A DNA stretch of 64,000 bases, taken from positions 248,001 through 312,000 of the forward strand of contig JAWQEG010001420.1 of NCBI GenBank assembly GCA_033782935.1, written 5' to 3'. Position numbers and translations under genes: made by a program. This document shows, piece after piece, positions 1-9,144 of the stretch (its first letter is position 1; each line of letters starts with the position of its first letter). Below the pieces are notes generated by a model. It was not told where the DNA came from and searched no databases. It saw nothing but the letters and a program-made list of their open reading frames with translations. Origin of the DNA: Petrolisthes cinctipes (taxonomy: Eukaryota > Arthropoda > Malacostraca > Decapoda > Porcellanidae).

Positions 1-3000
1 AAACATTCTAAGAAGGAGTAGGCATGTACAGATCGTTTCTGGGACACAAAAATATCTAATTTTCGGGTGTTTTGAGTCTCAATTTGAGATATAAACGGGT
101 ACAGAAGATGCAAGCACATATCGACTTTGGGCACCCAAAATATCGATTTTGAGCATGTTTTGGGTCTACATTTTGAAAATACTCTAACACGGAGTAGGCA
201 TGTACAGATCCCTTCTGGGACACAAAAATATCGAAATTATCGATTTTTAGCATGTTTTGAGCCTATATTTTGAAAACATTTTAACAAGGAGTAGGCATGT
301 ACAGATCGCTTCTGGGACACAAAAATACCGAATTTTTGGGTGTGTTGAGCCTGAATTTAAGATATAAACGGGTACAGAAGATGTATTCATATATCGACTT
401 TGTGCACCTAAACTATCGATTTTCAGCATGTTTTGGGCCTGTATTTTGAAAGTACTCTAACATGGAGTAGGCATGTACAGATCGCTTCTGGGACCCAAAA
501 ATATCGAATTTTTGGGTGTTTTGAGCCTGAATTTGAGATATAAACGGGTACAGAAGATCCATACACATATTGACTTTGGCAACCTAAAATATCGATTTTG
601 AGCATGTTTTGGGTCTGTATCTTGAAAACATTCTAAGAAGGAGTAGGCATGTACAGATTGCTTCTGGGACACAAAAATATAGAATTTTTGGGTGTTTTAA
701 GTCTGAATTTGAGATATAAATGGGTACAGAAGATGCATGCACATATCGACTTTGGGCAACCAAAATATCAATTTTGAGTATGTTTTGGGGCAATATTTTG
801 AAAATATTATAGCACTGAGTAGGCATGTACAGATAGCTTCTGGGACCCAAAAATATTGAATTTTCCGTTGTTTTGAGCCTAAATTTGAGATTTAAACGGG
901 TACTGAAGATGCATGCAGACATCGACTGAATGCACGTAAAATATCAATTTTGAACATGTTTTGGGTCTGTATCTTGAAAACATTCTATCAAGGAGTAGGC
1001 ATGTACAGATCGCTTCTGGGACTTAAAAATACCGAATTTTAGGGTGTTTTGAGCCTGAATATGAGATATAAACGAGTACAGAAGATGCATGCATATATCG
1101 ACTTTGGGCACCTTAAATATCGATTTTCAGCATGTTTTGGGCCTGTATTTTGAAAGTACTCTAACACGGAGTAGGCATGTACACATCGCTTCTGGGACCC
1201 AAAAATATCGAATTTTTCGGTGTTTTGAGCCTGAATTTGAGATATAAACGGGTACAGAAGATGCATGCACATATCGACTTTGTGCACACAAAATATCGAT
1301 TTTTAGCATGTTTTGGGCCTGTATTGTGATAATACTCTAACAGGGAGTAGGCATGTACAGATTGCTTCTGGGACACAAAAATATCTAATTTTCGGGTGTT
1401 TTGAGCCAGGTTTTGAGATATAAACGGGTACAGACGATGCATGAACATATAGACTTTGGGCACCTAAAATATCGATTTTTAGCATATTTAGGGCCTGTAT
1501 TTTGAAAATACTCTAGCACTGAGTAGTCATGTACAGATCGCTTCTGGTACCCAAAAATATCGAATTTTCGGTTGTTTTGAGCCTGAATTTAAAATATAAA
1601 CGGGTACAGAAGATGCATGCACATATCGACTTTGGGCACCCAAAATATCAATTTTGAGTATGTTTTGGGCCAATATTTTGAAAATATTCTAGCACTGAGT
1701 AGGCATGTACAGATCGCTTCTGGGACCCAAAAATATTGAATTTTTGGGTGTTTTGAGCCTTCATTTGAGATATAAACGGGTACTGAAGATGCATGCACAT
1801 ATCGACTTTTCCCACCTAAAATATCGATTTTGAGCATGTTTTGGGTCTGTATCTTGAAAACATTCTAAGAAGGAGTAGGCATGTACAGATCGCTTCTGGG
1901 ACACAAAAATATCTAATTTTCGGGTGTTTTGAGTCTTAATTTGAGATATATAATGGGTACAGAAGATGCATGAACATATCGACTTTGGGCACCCAAAATA
2001 TCGATTTTGAGCATGTTTTTGGCCCTTATTATGAAAATACTCTAACACGGAGTAGGCATGCACATATTGCTTCTGGGACACAAAAATATCTAATTTTCAG
2101 GTGTTTTGAGTCTGAATTTGAGATATATACGGTACAGAAGATGCAAGCGCATATTGACTTTGGACACCCAAAATATCGATTTTTAGCATGGTTTGGGGGT
2201 ATATTTTGAAAATACTCTAAAACGGAGTAGGCATGTACAGATCGCTTCTGGAACACAAAAATATCTAATTTTCGGTTGTTTTGAGCCTGAATATGAGATA
2301 TAAACGAGTACAGAAGATGCATGCATATATCGACTTTGGCCACCTAAAATATCGATTTTCAGCATGTTTTGGGCCAGTATTTTGAAAGTACTCTAACACG
2401 AAGTAGGCATGTACAGATCGCTTCTGGGACCCAAAAATATCTAATTATCGGGTGTTTTGAGCCTGAATTTAAAATATAAAGGGGTACAGAAGATGCATGC
2501 ACGCATAGACTTTGGGCACCCAAAATATGGATTTTTAGCATATTTTGGGCCTGTATTTTGAAAATACTCTAGCACTGAGTAGGCATGTACAGGTCGCTTC
2601 TGGGACACTTAAAATATATATATTTCGGGTGATCTGAGCCTGAATTTGAGATATATAATGGGTACAGAAGATGCATGCACATATCGACTTTGGGCATCCA
2701 AAATATATATTTTTAGCATGTTTTGGCCATGTATTTTGAAAATACTCTAACACGGAGTAGGCATGTACAGATCGCTTCTAGGACCCAAACATATCGAATT
2801 TTCGGGTGTTTTGAGCCTGAATTTGAGATATATAATGGGTACAGAAGATGCATGCACATATCGACATTGGGCACCTAAAATATCGATTTTGAGCATGTTA
2901 TGGGTCTGTATCTTGAAAACATACTAGCAAGGAGTAGGCATGTACAGATCGCTTCTGGGACCCAAAAATATCGAATTTTCAGGTGTTTTGAGCCTGAATT

Positions 3001-3107
3001 TGAGATATAAACGGGTACAGAAGAAGCATGCACAAATCGATTTTGGGCACACAAAATATCGATTTTGAGCATGTTTTTGGCCCTTTTTATGAAAATACTC
3101 TAACACG

Positions 3108-3949
3108 GAGTAGGCATGCACATATTGCTTCTGGGACACAAAAATATCGAATTTTCGGGCGTTTTGAGCCAGAATTTGAGATATAAACGGGTACAGAAGA
3201 TGCATGCACATATCGACTTTGGGGACCCAATAAACCGATTTTTAGCATGTTTTGGACCTGTATCTTAAAAATGCTCTAACACGGAGTAGGCATGTACAGA
3301 TCGCTTCTAGGACACATAAAATATTGAATTTTCGGGTGTTCTGAGCCTGAATTTTAGATTTATAATGGGTACAGAAGATGCATGCACATATCGACTTTGG
3401 GCACCCAAAATATCGATTTTTAGCATGTTTTGGGCCTATATTTTGAAAATATTCTAGCAATGAGTAGGCATGTACAGATCGCTTCTGGGACCCAAAAATA
3501 TCAAATTTTCGGGTGTTTTCAGTCTGAATTTTGGATATAAACGGGTACAGAAGATGCATACACATATTGACTTTGGCAACCTAAAATATCGATTTTCAGC
3601 ATGTTTTGGGTCTGTATCTTCAAAACATTCTAAGAAGGAGTAGGAATGTAGAGATCGCTTCTAGGACACATAAAATATTGAATTTTCGGGTGTTTTGAGT
3701 CTGAATTTGAGATTTATAATGGGTACAGAAGATGCATGCACATATCGACTTTGGGCACCCAAAATATCGATTTTTAGCATGTTTTGCGCCTATATTTTGA
3801 AAATACTCTAACACGGAGTAGGCATGTACAAATCGCTTCTGGGACCCAAAAATATTGAATTTTTGGGTGTTCTAAGCCTGAATTTGGGATATAAACGGGT
3901 ACAAAAGATGTATGGACATATCGACTTTGGACAACTAAAATATGGATTT
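3108..3949 (+). repeat. Satellite block P, copy 1
   Basis: This block of about 840 bp begins with a monomer reading GAGTAGGCATGCACATATTG and contains the diagnostic half-unit GGACCTGTATCTTAAAAATG (near 3250). It then leads into the 8-monomer HOR at 3950. Further copies start at 16861, 21263, 24225 and 32461. This copy is the most diverged: around 3600-3760 it carries a second version of the 'aggacacataaaatattg' monomer where the other copies have a different variant. Confidence 0.8.
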
Positions 3950-4966
3950 TTAGCATGTTTTAAGCCTATATTTTGAAAATATTCTAGCACTGAATATGCA
4001 TGTACAGATTGCTTCTGGGACCCAAAAATATTTAATTTTGGTGTGTTCTGAGCCTAAATTTGGGATATAAACGGGCACAAAAGATGTATGCACATATCGA
4101 CTTTGGACACCTAAAATATCGATTTTTATCATATTCTAGGCCTATATTTTGAAAATATTCTAGCACTAAGTAGACATGTACAGATCGCTTCACGGACCCA
4201 AAAATATTGAATTTTTGGGTGTTTTGAGCCTGCATTTGAGATATAAACGGGTACTGAAGATGCATGCACATATCGACTTTTTGCACCTAAAATATCGATT
4301 TTGAGCATGTTTTGGGTCTGTATCTTGAAAACATTCTAAGAAGGAGTAGGCATGTACAGATCGCTTCTGGGACGCAAAAATATCTAATTTTCGGGTATTT
4401 TAAGTCTGAATTTGAGATATAAACGGGTACAGAAGATGCAAGCACATATCGACTTTGGGCAACCAAAATATCGATTTTTAGCATGTTTTGGGCCTATATT
4501 TTGAAAATACTCTAACACGGAGTAGGCATGTACAGATCGCTTCTGGGACACAAAAATATCGAATTTTCGGGTGTTTTGAGCCTGAATTTGAGATATAAAC
4601 GGTTACAGAAGATGCATGCACATATCGACATTTTGCACATAAAATATCGATTTTTAGCATGTTTTGGGCCTATATTTTGAAAATACTCTAACACGGAGTA
4701 GGCATGTACAGATCGCTTCTGGGACACAAAAATATCTAATTTTCGGGTGTTTTGAGCCTGAATTTGAGATATAAACAGGTACAGAAGATGCAAGCACATA
4801 TCGACTTTGGGCACCCAAAATATCGATTTTGAGCATGTTTTGGGCCTGTATTTTAAAAATACTCTAGCACGAAGTAGGCATGTACAGATCGCTTCAGGGA
4901 CACAAAAATATCGAATTTTCGGGAGTTTCGAGCCTGAATTTGATATATAAACGGGTATAGAAGGTA
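3950..4966 (+). repeat. 8-monomer HOR (1,408 bp), copy split by transposon, left part
   Basis: These 1,017 bp plus 391 bp at 9145-9535 (after removing one copy of the TA duplication) add up to exactly 1,408 bp, or 8 x 176. The order of monomer variants is the same as at 17701-19108. The transposon therefore entered an intact higher-order unit and removed no satellite sequence. Confidence 0.85.
4965..4966. repeat. TA target-site duplication, left
   Basis: The satellite reads GAAGG-TA and then the element begins CAGTCTG. The uninterrupted paralog at 18711-18724 reads GAAGGTACATGCAC, so exactly TA is duplicated if the element starts at C4967. A 4-bp GTAC duplication with the element starting at A4968 describes the same bases equally well. 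TA is preferred because Tc1/mariner elements duplicate TA and often begin CAGT. Confidence 0.85.
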
Positions 4967-5317
4967 CAGTCTGTTACAGTTCCGACTGGGCCACCCAGTA
5001 TCGAGAGATCGTAGATGTGGCACCAGTGTGTGTGTGCTCGAAAAATATACGGATCGTCAACACTCTCCCTCTGTAGTGAACATGACCCTGCCTCAAAGTT
5101 CATTCCATAGATGGCGCTGTGTAGTTGTGGAAGGAATGTGGACTGCAGGGTTGAAGTTTCGGGAAACATCTATGCTCGTGCCAATGAGTCATGAGCTCTC
5201 AGGCAGAGTGGTTGAGGAATGCTATTATGGAAATTTAACAACTATATTACACAATGATCAGGTGAAGCTAAGGTAAAGTTGTTCGTAGCCTGAACAGTGA
5301 ATATTTCTTCTTAATGG
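4967..5317 (+). repeat. Terminal inverted repeat, left (351 bp)
   Basis: Compared with the reverse complement of 8792-9142, this arm differs by only two substitutions and two 2-bp indels (a TG step in a GT run near 5030 and an AG near 5204). Similarity falls sharply just inside 5317. The terminal 57 bases of the two ends are identical. A short open frame at 5028-5276 lies inside the repeat and is mirrored on the other strand at the right end, where a 2-bp indel breaks it, so it is not called as a gene. Confidence 0.92.
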
Positions 5318-5520
5318 ATTTCATGTTTAGCATGCAACATTGCATTGTTTTCTTGTTTTTCTACCAACTCGAGCAGATCGAGCAGATAGGTTGTTTGCTT
5401 TGGCCATCATATTTTAGTAGGCATTATTTGATGTTCACCTCTGATTTTGTATTTTATTTGTAAGTCACGTTACAGTGTATTACATGCATAGTAAAATTCC
5501 TTCATTACTAAATACTCCTT

Positions 5521-5528
5521 CTCACTCT

Positions 5529-5613
<85 letters not shown>
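5521..5613 (+). repeat. (CT)n microsatellite, tract 1
   Basis: A nearly pure CT run of about 90 bp. The equivalent place in the right arm (about 8556-8568) has only a few GA steps, so this tract expanded in the left arm or contracted in the right. Confidence 0.97.
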
Positions 5614-5615
<2 letters not shown>

Positions 5616-5629
5616 GTTAAAGTGTACTG

Positions 5630-5633
<4 letters not shown>

Positions 5634-5714
<81 letters not shown>
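5634..5714 (+). repeat. (CT)n microsatellite, tract 2
   Basis: A pure CT run separated from tract 1 by a 20-bp spacer containing GTTAAAGTGTACTGTAAT. The right arm has the matching spacer (8529-8546, reverse complement) and the matching GA run at 8451-8528. Confidence 0.97.
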
Positions 5715-5718
<4 letters not shown>

Positions 5719-6068
5719 GAACACTATCTTATCTTATCCAGTCTATTTAGATATGAAATCGTATGGAGATTTAGGACCAATTCCACAGTTGTTCGTTGTA
5801 GTTTGTTAGCGCCCAAACGAAAGAATCTAAACTGTGTAAATGACTTTTGACTGATTTATTGGATTAACCTGATAAGTAAAGTTTACAGATATTGTAATAA
5901 TACTAGTGCTTGATAGTTTTGGTGAATAGGTATACTCAGCTTTTGGGAAATAACGAAGGCTTACGAGTGTGTTTGGGGAGGAATCTGACAAACAAAATGA
6001 CTATGCGGGACCGGCCCTGACTCCTTGACATTCCACGTTAAACACATAAGTGTCGAAATATGTGATCT

Positions 6069-6080
6069 TTTGCCAATGAT
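6069..6080. repeat. Target-site duplication of nested retroposon, left
   Basis: TTTGCCAATGAT here is repeated immediately after the AATC tail at 6390/6391-6401. The right arm of the transposon carries one corresponding copy with a slight change (reverse complement TTTTGCCAGTGATAATC, around 8078-8094), which shows the pre-insertion state. Confidence 0.88.
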
Positions 6081-6390
6081 AGATTCTTCTTCACCTCCTT
6101 CTAACTTTTTCACTTTTCTTATCCTGTTCTTTCTTCACCTTTCCCTCATCTCCACCTCTTCTCCCTTTCTCCTTTAGATCCCGTAGGGGGGTATTGCCGG
6201 TAGTGATAGAGGGCAATACTTTAAGGGTTTTGTCGCCCCTTCGGCCCCAGCCAATCTCTTTCAGTTATTCAACTGTCTCTTTTCTTTCTATTTCCTTCCT
6301 GCTTGCTGTCCCACCTCTTCTATCACCTTCTTCTGGCGCTATATGATCTCGATGTTGCAGCGCCAAAAATCAATCAATCAATCAATCAAT
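6081..6390 (+). mobile_element. Nested non-LTR retroposon (SINE-like or truncated LINE 3' end)
   Basis: This 310-bp insertion in the left arm is flanked by an 11-12-bp target duplication and ends in an (AATC)n tail, the signature of target-primed reverse transcription. It begins with a pyrimidine-rich stretch. It contains CCCGTAGGGGGGTATTGCCG (6180 onward) and CCCCTTCGGCCCC (6235 onward). From memory these resemble a very abundant repeat family of decapod crustaceans; no search could be run. A 7-bp hairpin stands just before the tail. No open frame and no convincing pol III A/B boxes were seen, so a 5'-truncated LINE end and a SINE remain equally possible. Confidence 0.78.
6334..6365 (+). other. 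3' hairpin of the retroposon
   Basis: TGGCGCT (6334-6340) pairs perfectly with AGCGCCA (6359-6365) across an 18-nt loop. It lies directly before AAAAATCAATC repeats. A stem-loop followed by a short tandem tail is common at the 3' ends of several LINE and SINE families, where it is recognised by the reverse transcriptase. Confidence 0.6.
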
Positions 6391-6401
6391 TTGCCAATGA
6401 T
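6391..6401. repeat. Target-site duplication of nested retroposon, right
   Basis: TTGCCAATGAT (11 bp, 12 if the last T of the tail is counted) repeats 6069-6080. The transposon arm sequence resumes after it with AATCAACTGGGATTGATTG. Confidence 0.88.
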
Positions 6402-6704
6402 AATCAACTGGGATTGATTGTTATATTAACTGGGTTATGTTTGTTTAGAAGCCACACCTAAATGGGGAAGAGGGATCACTCCTAGCGACCAAACGTGTGT
6501 TTAACCTCCTAATAGATTACCCCGATTTTTGCTAATTAACCTTTTGTAGTGAAAAATAGTGTGTGCATAACAGTAGGTGTTTTACTAAATTTGCATATCG
6601 TTCACATAATGATTGATTTATTCCAGAGATAACGGTGTGTGGCTGTGGGGAAGAGAAGGGCGAAGTTTCGGAAAGTAGGTGGGCAAGGTGAAGTTCACTG
6701 GAAG

Positions 6705-7607
6705 GCACCGGTTGAGCACACGGATACGTAGGGTCATTACTTTAGCTAGGAATGTAGTTTGCCAGTCAGTATTTGATGAGCGTTTCAGAGTAACGACTCC
6801 TTATAATGATAAAATCCTAAAGATTTTTATTACTTTGTTTATTGTATCACCCGTTACCATAAATCCTACGAATTATGAAATTACTACGAAACTATCCCTC
6901 TCGCATATTCTGTGTATCTTTTTCTCGAGTCATCAAGTAATGAATAGATAACGTTAGCTACACAAATTAAAGAAGAATGTGTCTAAATTGACATTACCGA
7001 TATCATGCTGTATGTGTAATAATCCTAAAGAAAATTAGCTCCTAGTAAAAGTCAGACAGAACACGTGATTAAACCAAGATTTACTTGCATTATAAATAAA
7101 TATGAAATATTCGCATCCGTGCCCGAGATCACATCTTAAAACACACTGCACACTCAGAGGGACCCCTATTCGGAGGCATATTTTTCAATTCTGACCTGGT
7201 CAATGCAATCCGTTCAGTTAGGTTAGATTAAGTATGGTTGGGTTGAAATGCAGTCAAGTAGGTAAAATGAGCTGGGAAAGACAACGAGACTATTTAAAAA
7301 ATTTCCTATGGTTACTTTTATTCCTATATGTTAGGAGCAATTTTCCTTAATTTTGTCCCAGCACTTCTTGCTCTCCAGCCAAATTCGAGAAATATGCTAA
7401 CCAGCTGTAAAATCGGCGGTTGAACCCTCGTTGGCCGGGGGAAAGATAAAACTCTGGTTATTCTCTACTTTCGTCATCTTTACAGGTTCATAATTTCAAT
7501 AGACAGGAACACTCTATAAATGTAAATAGCCAAAGTAGGAGTTATACAATCCTTGACAACCCAACAACATTTATTTAAACAAAATAATTTTTTATTTACA
7601 TTGACAA
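6705..7607. other. Unpaired centre of the transposon, no gene recognised
   Basis: About 900 bp of AT-rich sequence has no counterpart in the opposite arm. The longest open frame (6679-6951, plus strand) starts in the palindromic arm and resembles nothing I recognise. Nothing similar to the missing catalytic part of the transposase was found. The stretch may be filler DNA captured when the palindrome formed. Confidence 0.6.
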
Positions 7608-7813
7608 TTAATATCCAGTCCAGCCACCTTCCTTCTCTATGACGGCACGCAGTCTATCGGGCACAGAGGCCACAATGCGTCGAATTTGTTAGGTTTGTTG
7701 CGGAACATCTCCCACTGAGCCTGGGTATGAGCCATTAGTGCCTCCGGTCTCCGCTCCACCATCTCTGGCTCCCAGCAGTTGACCATATTAGCCCACATGT
7801 TCTCTATGGGGTT
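7608..7813 (-). pseudogene. Tc1-like transposase, C-terminal fragment, truncated and frameshifted
   Basis: Read on the minus strand, the fragment starts at NPIENMW (7811-7793). This is the Tc1-family signature that carries the last catalytic acidic residue (the E of the DDE triad). A helical stretch with MAHTQAQWEMFRNKPN follows. The frame then breaks around 7683-7690: downstream residues IRRIVASVPDRLRAVIEK and EGGWTGY, ending at the TAA at 7610-7608, lie in another frame. These are the usual final residues of Tc1-like transposases. Everything upstream of NPIEN is missing (helix-turn-helix domains, first two catalytic aspartates), because the inverted arm begins at about 7814. The fragment is therefore non-functional. 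The truncation coincides with the palindrome boundary, which suggests that the event that created the arms also removed the gene. Confidence 0.82.
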
Positions 7814-8446
7814 CCAACGAAGTTCACCTTGCCCACCTAGGCTACTTTCTGAGACTTCGCCCTTCTCTTCTCCACATAAATCCATCATTGTGTGAACGGT
7901 GTGCAAATTTGGTAGATCACCTACTACTATGCACACATTAATGTATCTATTAGCAAAACTTGGGGTAATCTATTAGTAGGTTAAACACACGTTTGGTCGT
8001 TAGGAGTGATGCCTCTTCCCCGTTCACCTGTGGGTTCAAAACAAACATAACCCAGTTAACAATCAATGCGAGTTGATTATCACTGGCAAAACGATCGCTT
8101 ATTTCGACACTACTAATTTGTTTATTAACGTAGAATGTCAGGGAGCCAGGACTGATTCCACAGTCATTTTGTCAGAGTCCTCCCCAAACACACTTGTAAG
8201 GCTTCGTTATTTCTCAAAAGCTGATTATTCCTATTCACCAAAACTATTAATTGAGCATTTGTATTATTACAATAGCTGCATATTTACTCATCAGATGCTT
8301 CCAATAAATCAGACACAAGTCATTTACACAGTTTAGTTTCTTTCGTTTGGGTGCTAACAAATCACAACGAACAACTGTGGAATTGGTCCTCACTCTCTGT
8401 TCGATTTCATTAGTATAGAGATAGGATAAGATAAGATGGTGTTTAT

Positions 8447-8531
<85 letters not shown>

Positions 8532-8791
8532 ACAGTTGACTTTAACATTTTTATTACGAGAGAGAAAAAGTATTTAGCAATGAAGGAATTTTACTATGCA
8601 TGTAATACCTGACTTACAAATAAAATACGAAATCAAAGGTGATCTCAAATTATGCTTACCAAAATATGATGGACAAAGAAAACAACCTATCTGCCCGATC
8701 CTAGTTGGTAGAAAAACAAGATAACAATCGTGGCAACGAGACGTGAGCTCTGTCAGAACGGCTGAGCAATGTTGCATGCCAAACATGATAA
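7812..8791 (-). repeat. Inner inverted arm, right (diverged)
   Basis: This is the reverse-complement partner of 5318-6704. It lacks the retroposon and has a single long GA tract. It also carries extra sequence near 8725-8765 that the left arm lacks. Differences are scattered along its whole length, unlike the nearly identical outer 351 bp. Confidence 0.8.
8451..8528 (+). repeat. (GA)n microsatellite
   Basis: A pure GA run of 78 bp, the inverted counterpart of the CT run at 5634-5714. Confidence 0.97.
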
Positions 8792-9142
8792 CCATTAAGA
8801 AGAAATATTCACTGTTCAGGCTACGAACAACTTTACCTTAGCTTCACCTGATCATTGTGTAATATAGTTGTTAAATTTCCATAATAGCATTCCTCAACCA
8901 CTGCCTGAGAGCTCATGACTCATTGGCACGAGCATAGATGTTTCCCGAAACTTCAACCCTGCAGTCCACATTCCTTCCACAACTACACAGCGCCATCTAT
9001 GGAATGAACTTTGAGGCAGGGTCATGTTCACTACAGAGGGAGAGTGTTGACGATCCGTATAATTTTCGAGCACACACACACACTGCTGCCACATCTACGA
9101 TCTCTCGATACTGGGTGGCCCAGTCGGAACTGTAACAGACTG
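8792..9142 (-). repeat. Terminal inverted repeat, right (351 bp)
   Basis: Nearly identical reverse complement of 4967-5317 and the same length. It ends ...GGAACTGTAACAGACTG directly before TA. Confidence 0.92.
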
Positions 9143-9144
9143 TA
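9143..9144. repeat. TA target-site duplication, right
   Basis: The element ends at G9142, followed by TA and then CATGCACATATCGACTTTGG, which continues the satellite monomer interrupted at 4966. Confidence 0.85.

Larger units (their letters stand above)
1..4966 (+). repeat. Satellite array, compartment H, segment 1 (176-bp monomers)
   Basis: Head-to-tail monomers of 176 bp are recognised by the recurring landmarks GAGTAGGCATGTACAGATCG, AATATCGAATTTTCGGGTG, AAACGGGTACAGAAGATGCA and AAAATATCGATTTTTAGCAT. The window opens inside a monomer, so the array continues to the left. The first 3.1 kb is a mixture of monomer variants without an obvious higher-order period. From 3108 onward the order matches 16861 onward at a constant offset of 13,751-13,753 bp. 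One 97-bp short monomer is centred near 231-248. No 147-bp monomers were seen here. The segment ends at the transposon insertion. Confidence 0.97.
5318..6704 (+). repeat. Inner inverted arm, left (diverged)
   Basis: This stretch pairs with the reverse complement of 7812-8791 but with many substitutions and indels. Shared landmarks include TACATGCATAGTAAAATTCC (5481 onward), GTGTGTTTGGGGAGGA (5969 onward) and CCAAACGTGTGTTTAACCT (6489 onward). Two differences are large: expanded CT tracts and a 310-bp retroposon at 6081-6390 that the right arm lacks. Homology ends at about 6704 (TTCACTGGAA). No gene is visible in it. Confidence 0.8.
4967..9142 (-). mobile_element. Long-palindrome Tc1/mariner-type DNA transposon, defective (4,176 bp)
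   Basis: The element has no satellite sequence inside it and is bounded by perfect terminal inverted repeats beginning CAGTCTGTTACAGTTCCGAC, flanked by TA. Almost the whole element is palindromic: the left arm 4967-6704 pairs with the right arm 7812-9142. The centre (6705-7811) is unpaired and contains a transposase C-terminal remnant on the minus strand. The TA duplication, the CAGT-type ends and the NPIENMW and GGWTGY motifs point to the Tc1 branch of the Tc1/mariner superfamily. The element is much longer than typical Tc1-like elements (about 1.2-2 kb) and cannot encode a transposase, so any mobility would have needed one supplied in trans. A retroposon is nested in the left arm. The strand given is that of the transposase remnant. 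Confidence 0.85.

Noticed and set aside
1..4966. CRISPR-like array because of the regular repeats
   Set aside because: The whole 176-bp unit is repeated with no unique spacers, and the context is eukaryotic satellite DNA.
4964..4967. 4-bp GTAC target duplication indicating another superfamily
   Set aside because: The same bases are explained by TA duplication with ends CAGTCTG/CAGACTG, which agrees with the Tc1-type transposase remnant. It cannot be fully excluded from one copy.
5028..5276. Small gene of 82 codons in the left terminal repeat
   Set aside because: It lies inside an inverted repeat, is broken by a 2-bp indel in the mirrored copy (8894-9094), and resembles nothing recognised.
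5475..5720. Open frame rich in Ser-Leu repeats
   Set aside because: It is a translation of the CT microsatellites.
6081..6390. tRNA-derived SINE with A and B boxes
   Set aside because: No convincing A-box or B-box sequence was found, so the element is left as SINE-like or truncated LINE.
6679..6951. 90-codon open frame in the transposon centre as the transposase N-terminus
   Set aside because: No helix-turn-helix or DDE motif was visible, and it is on the opposite strand from the C-terminal remnant.
7216..7230. TTAGG telomere-like repeat
   Set aside because: Only about two copies (TTAGGTTAG) within ordinary sequence, not an array.
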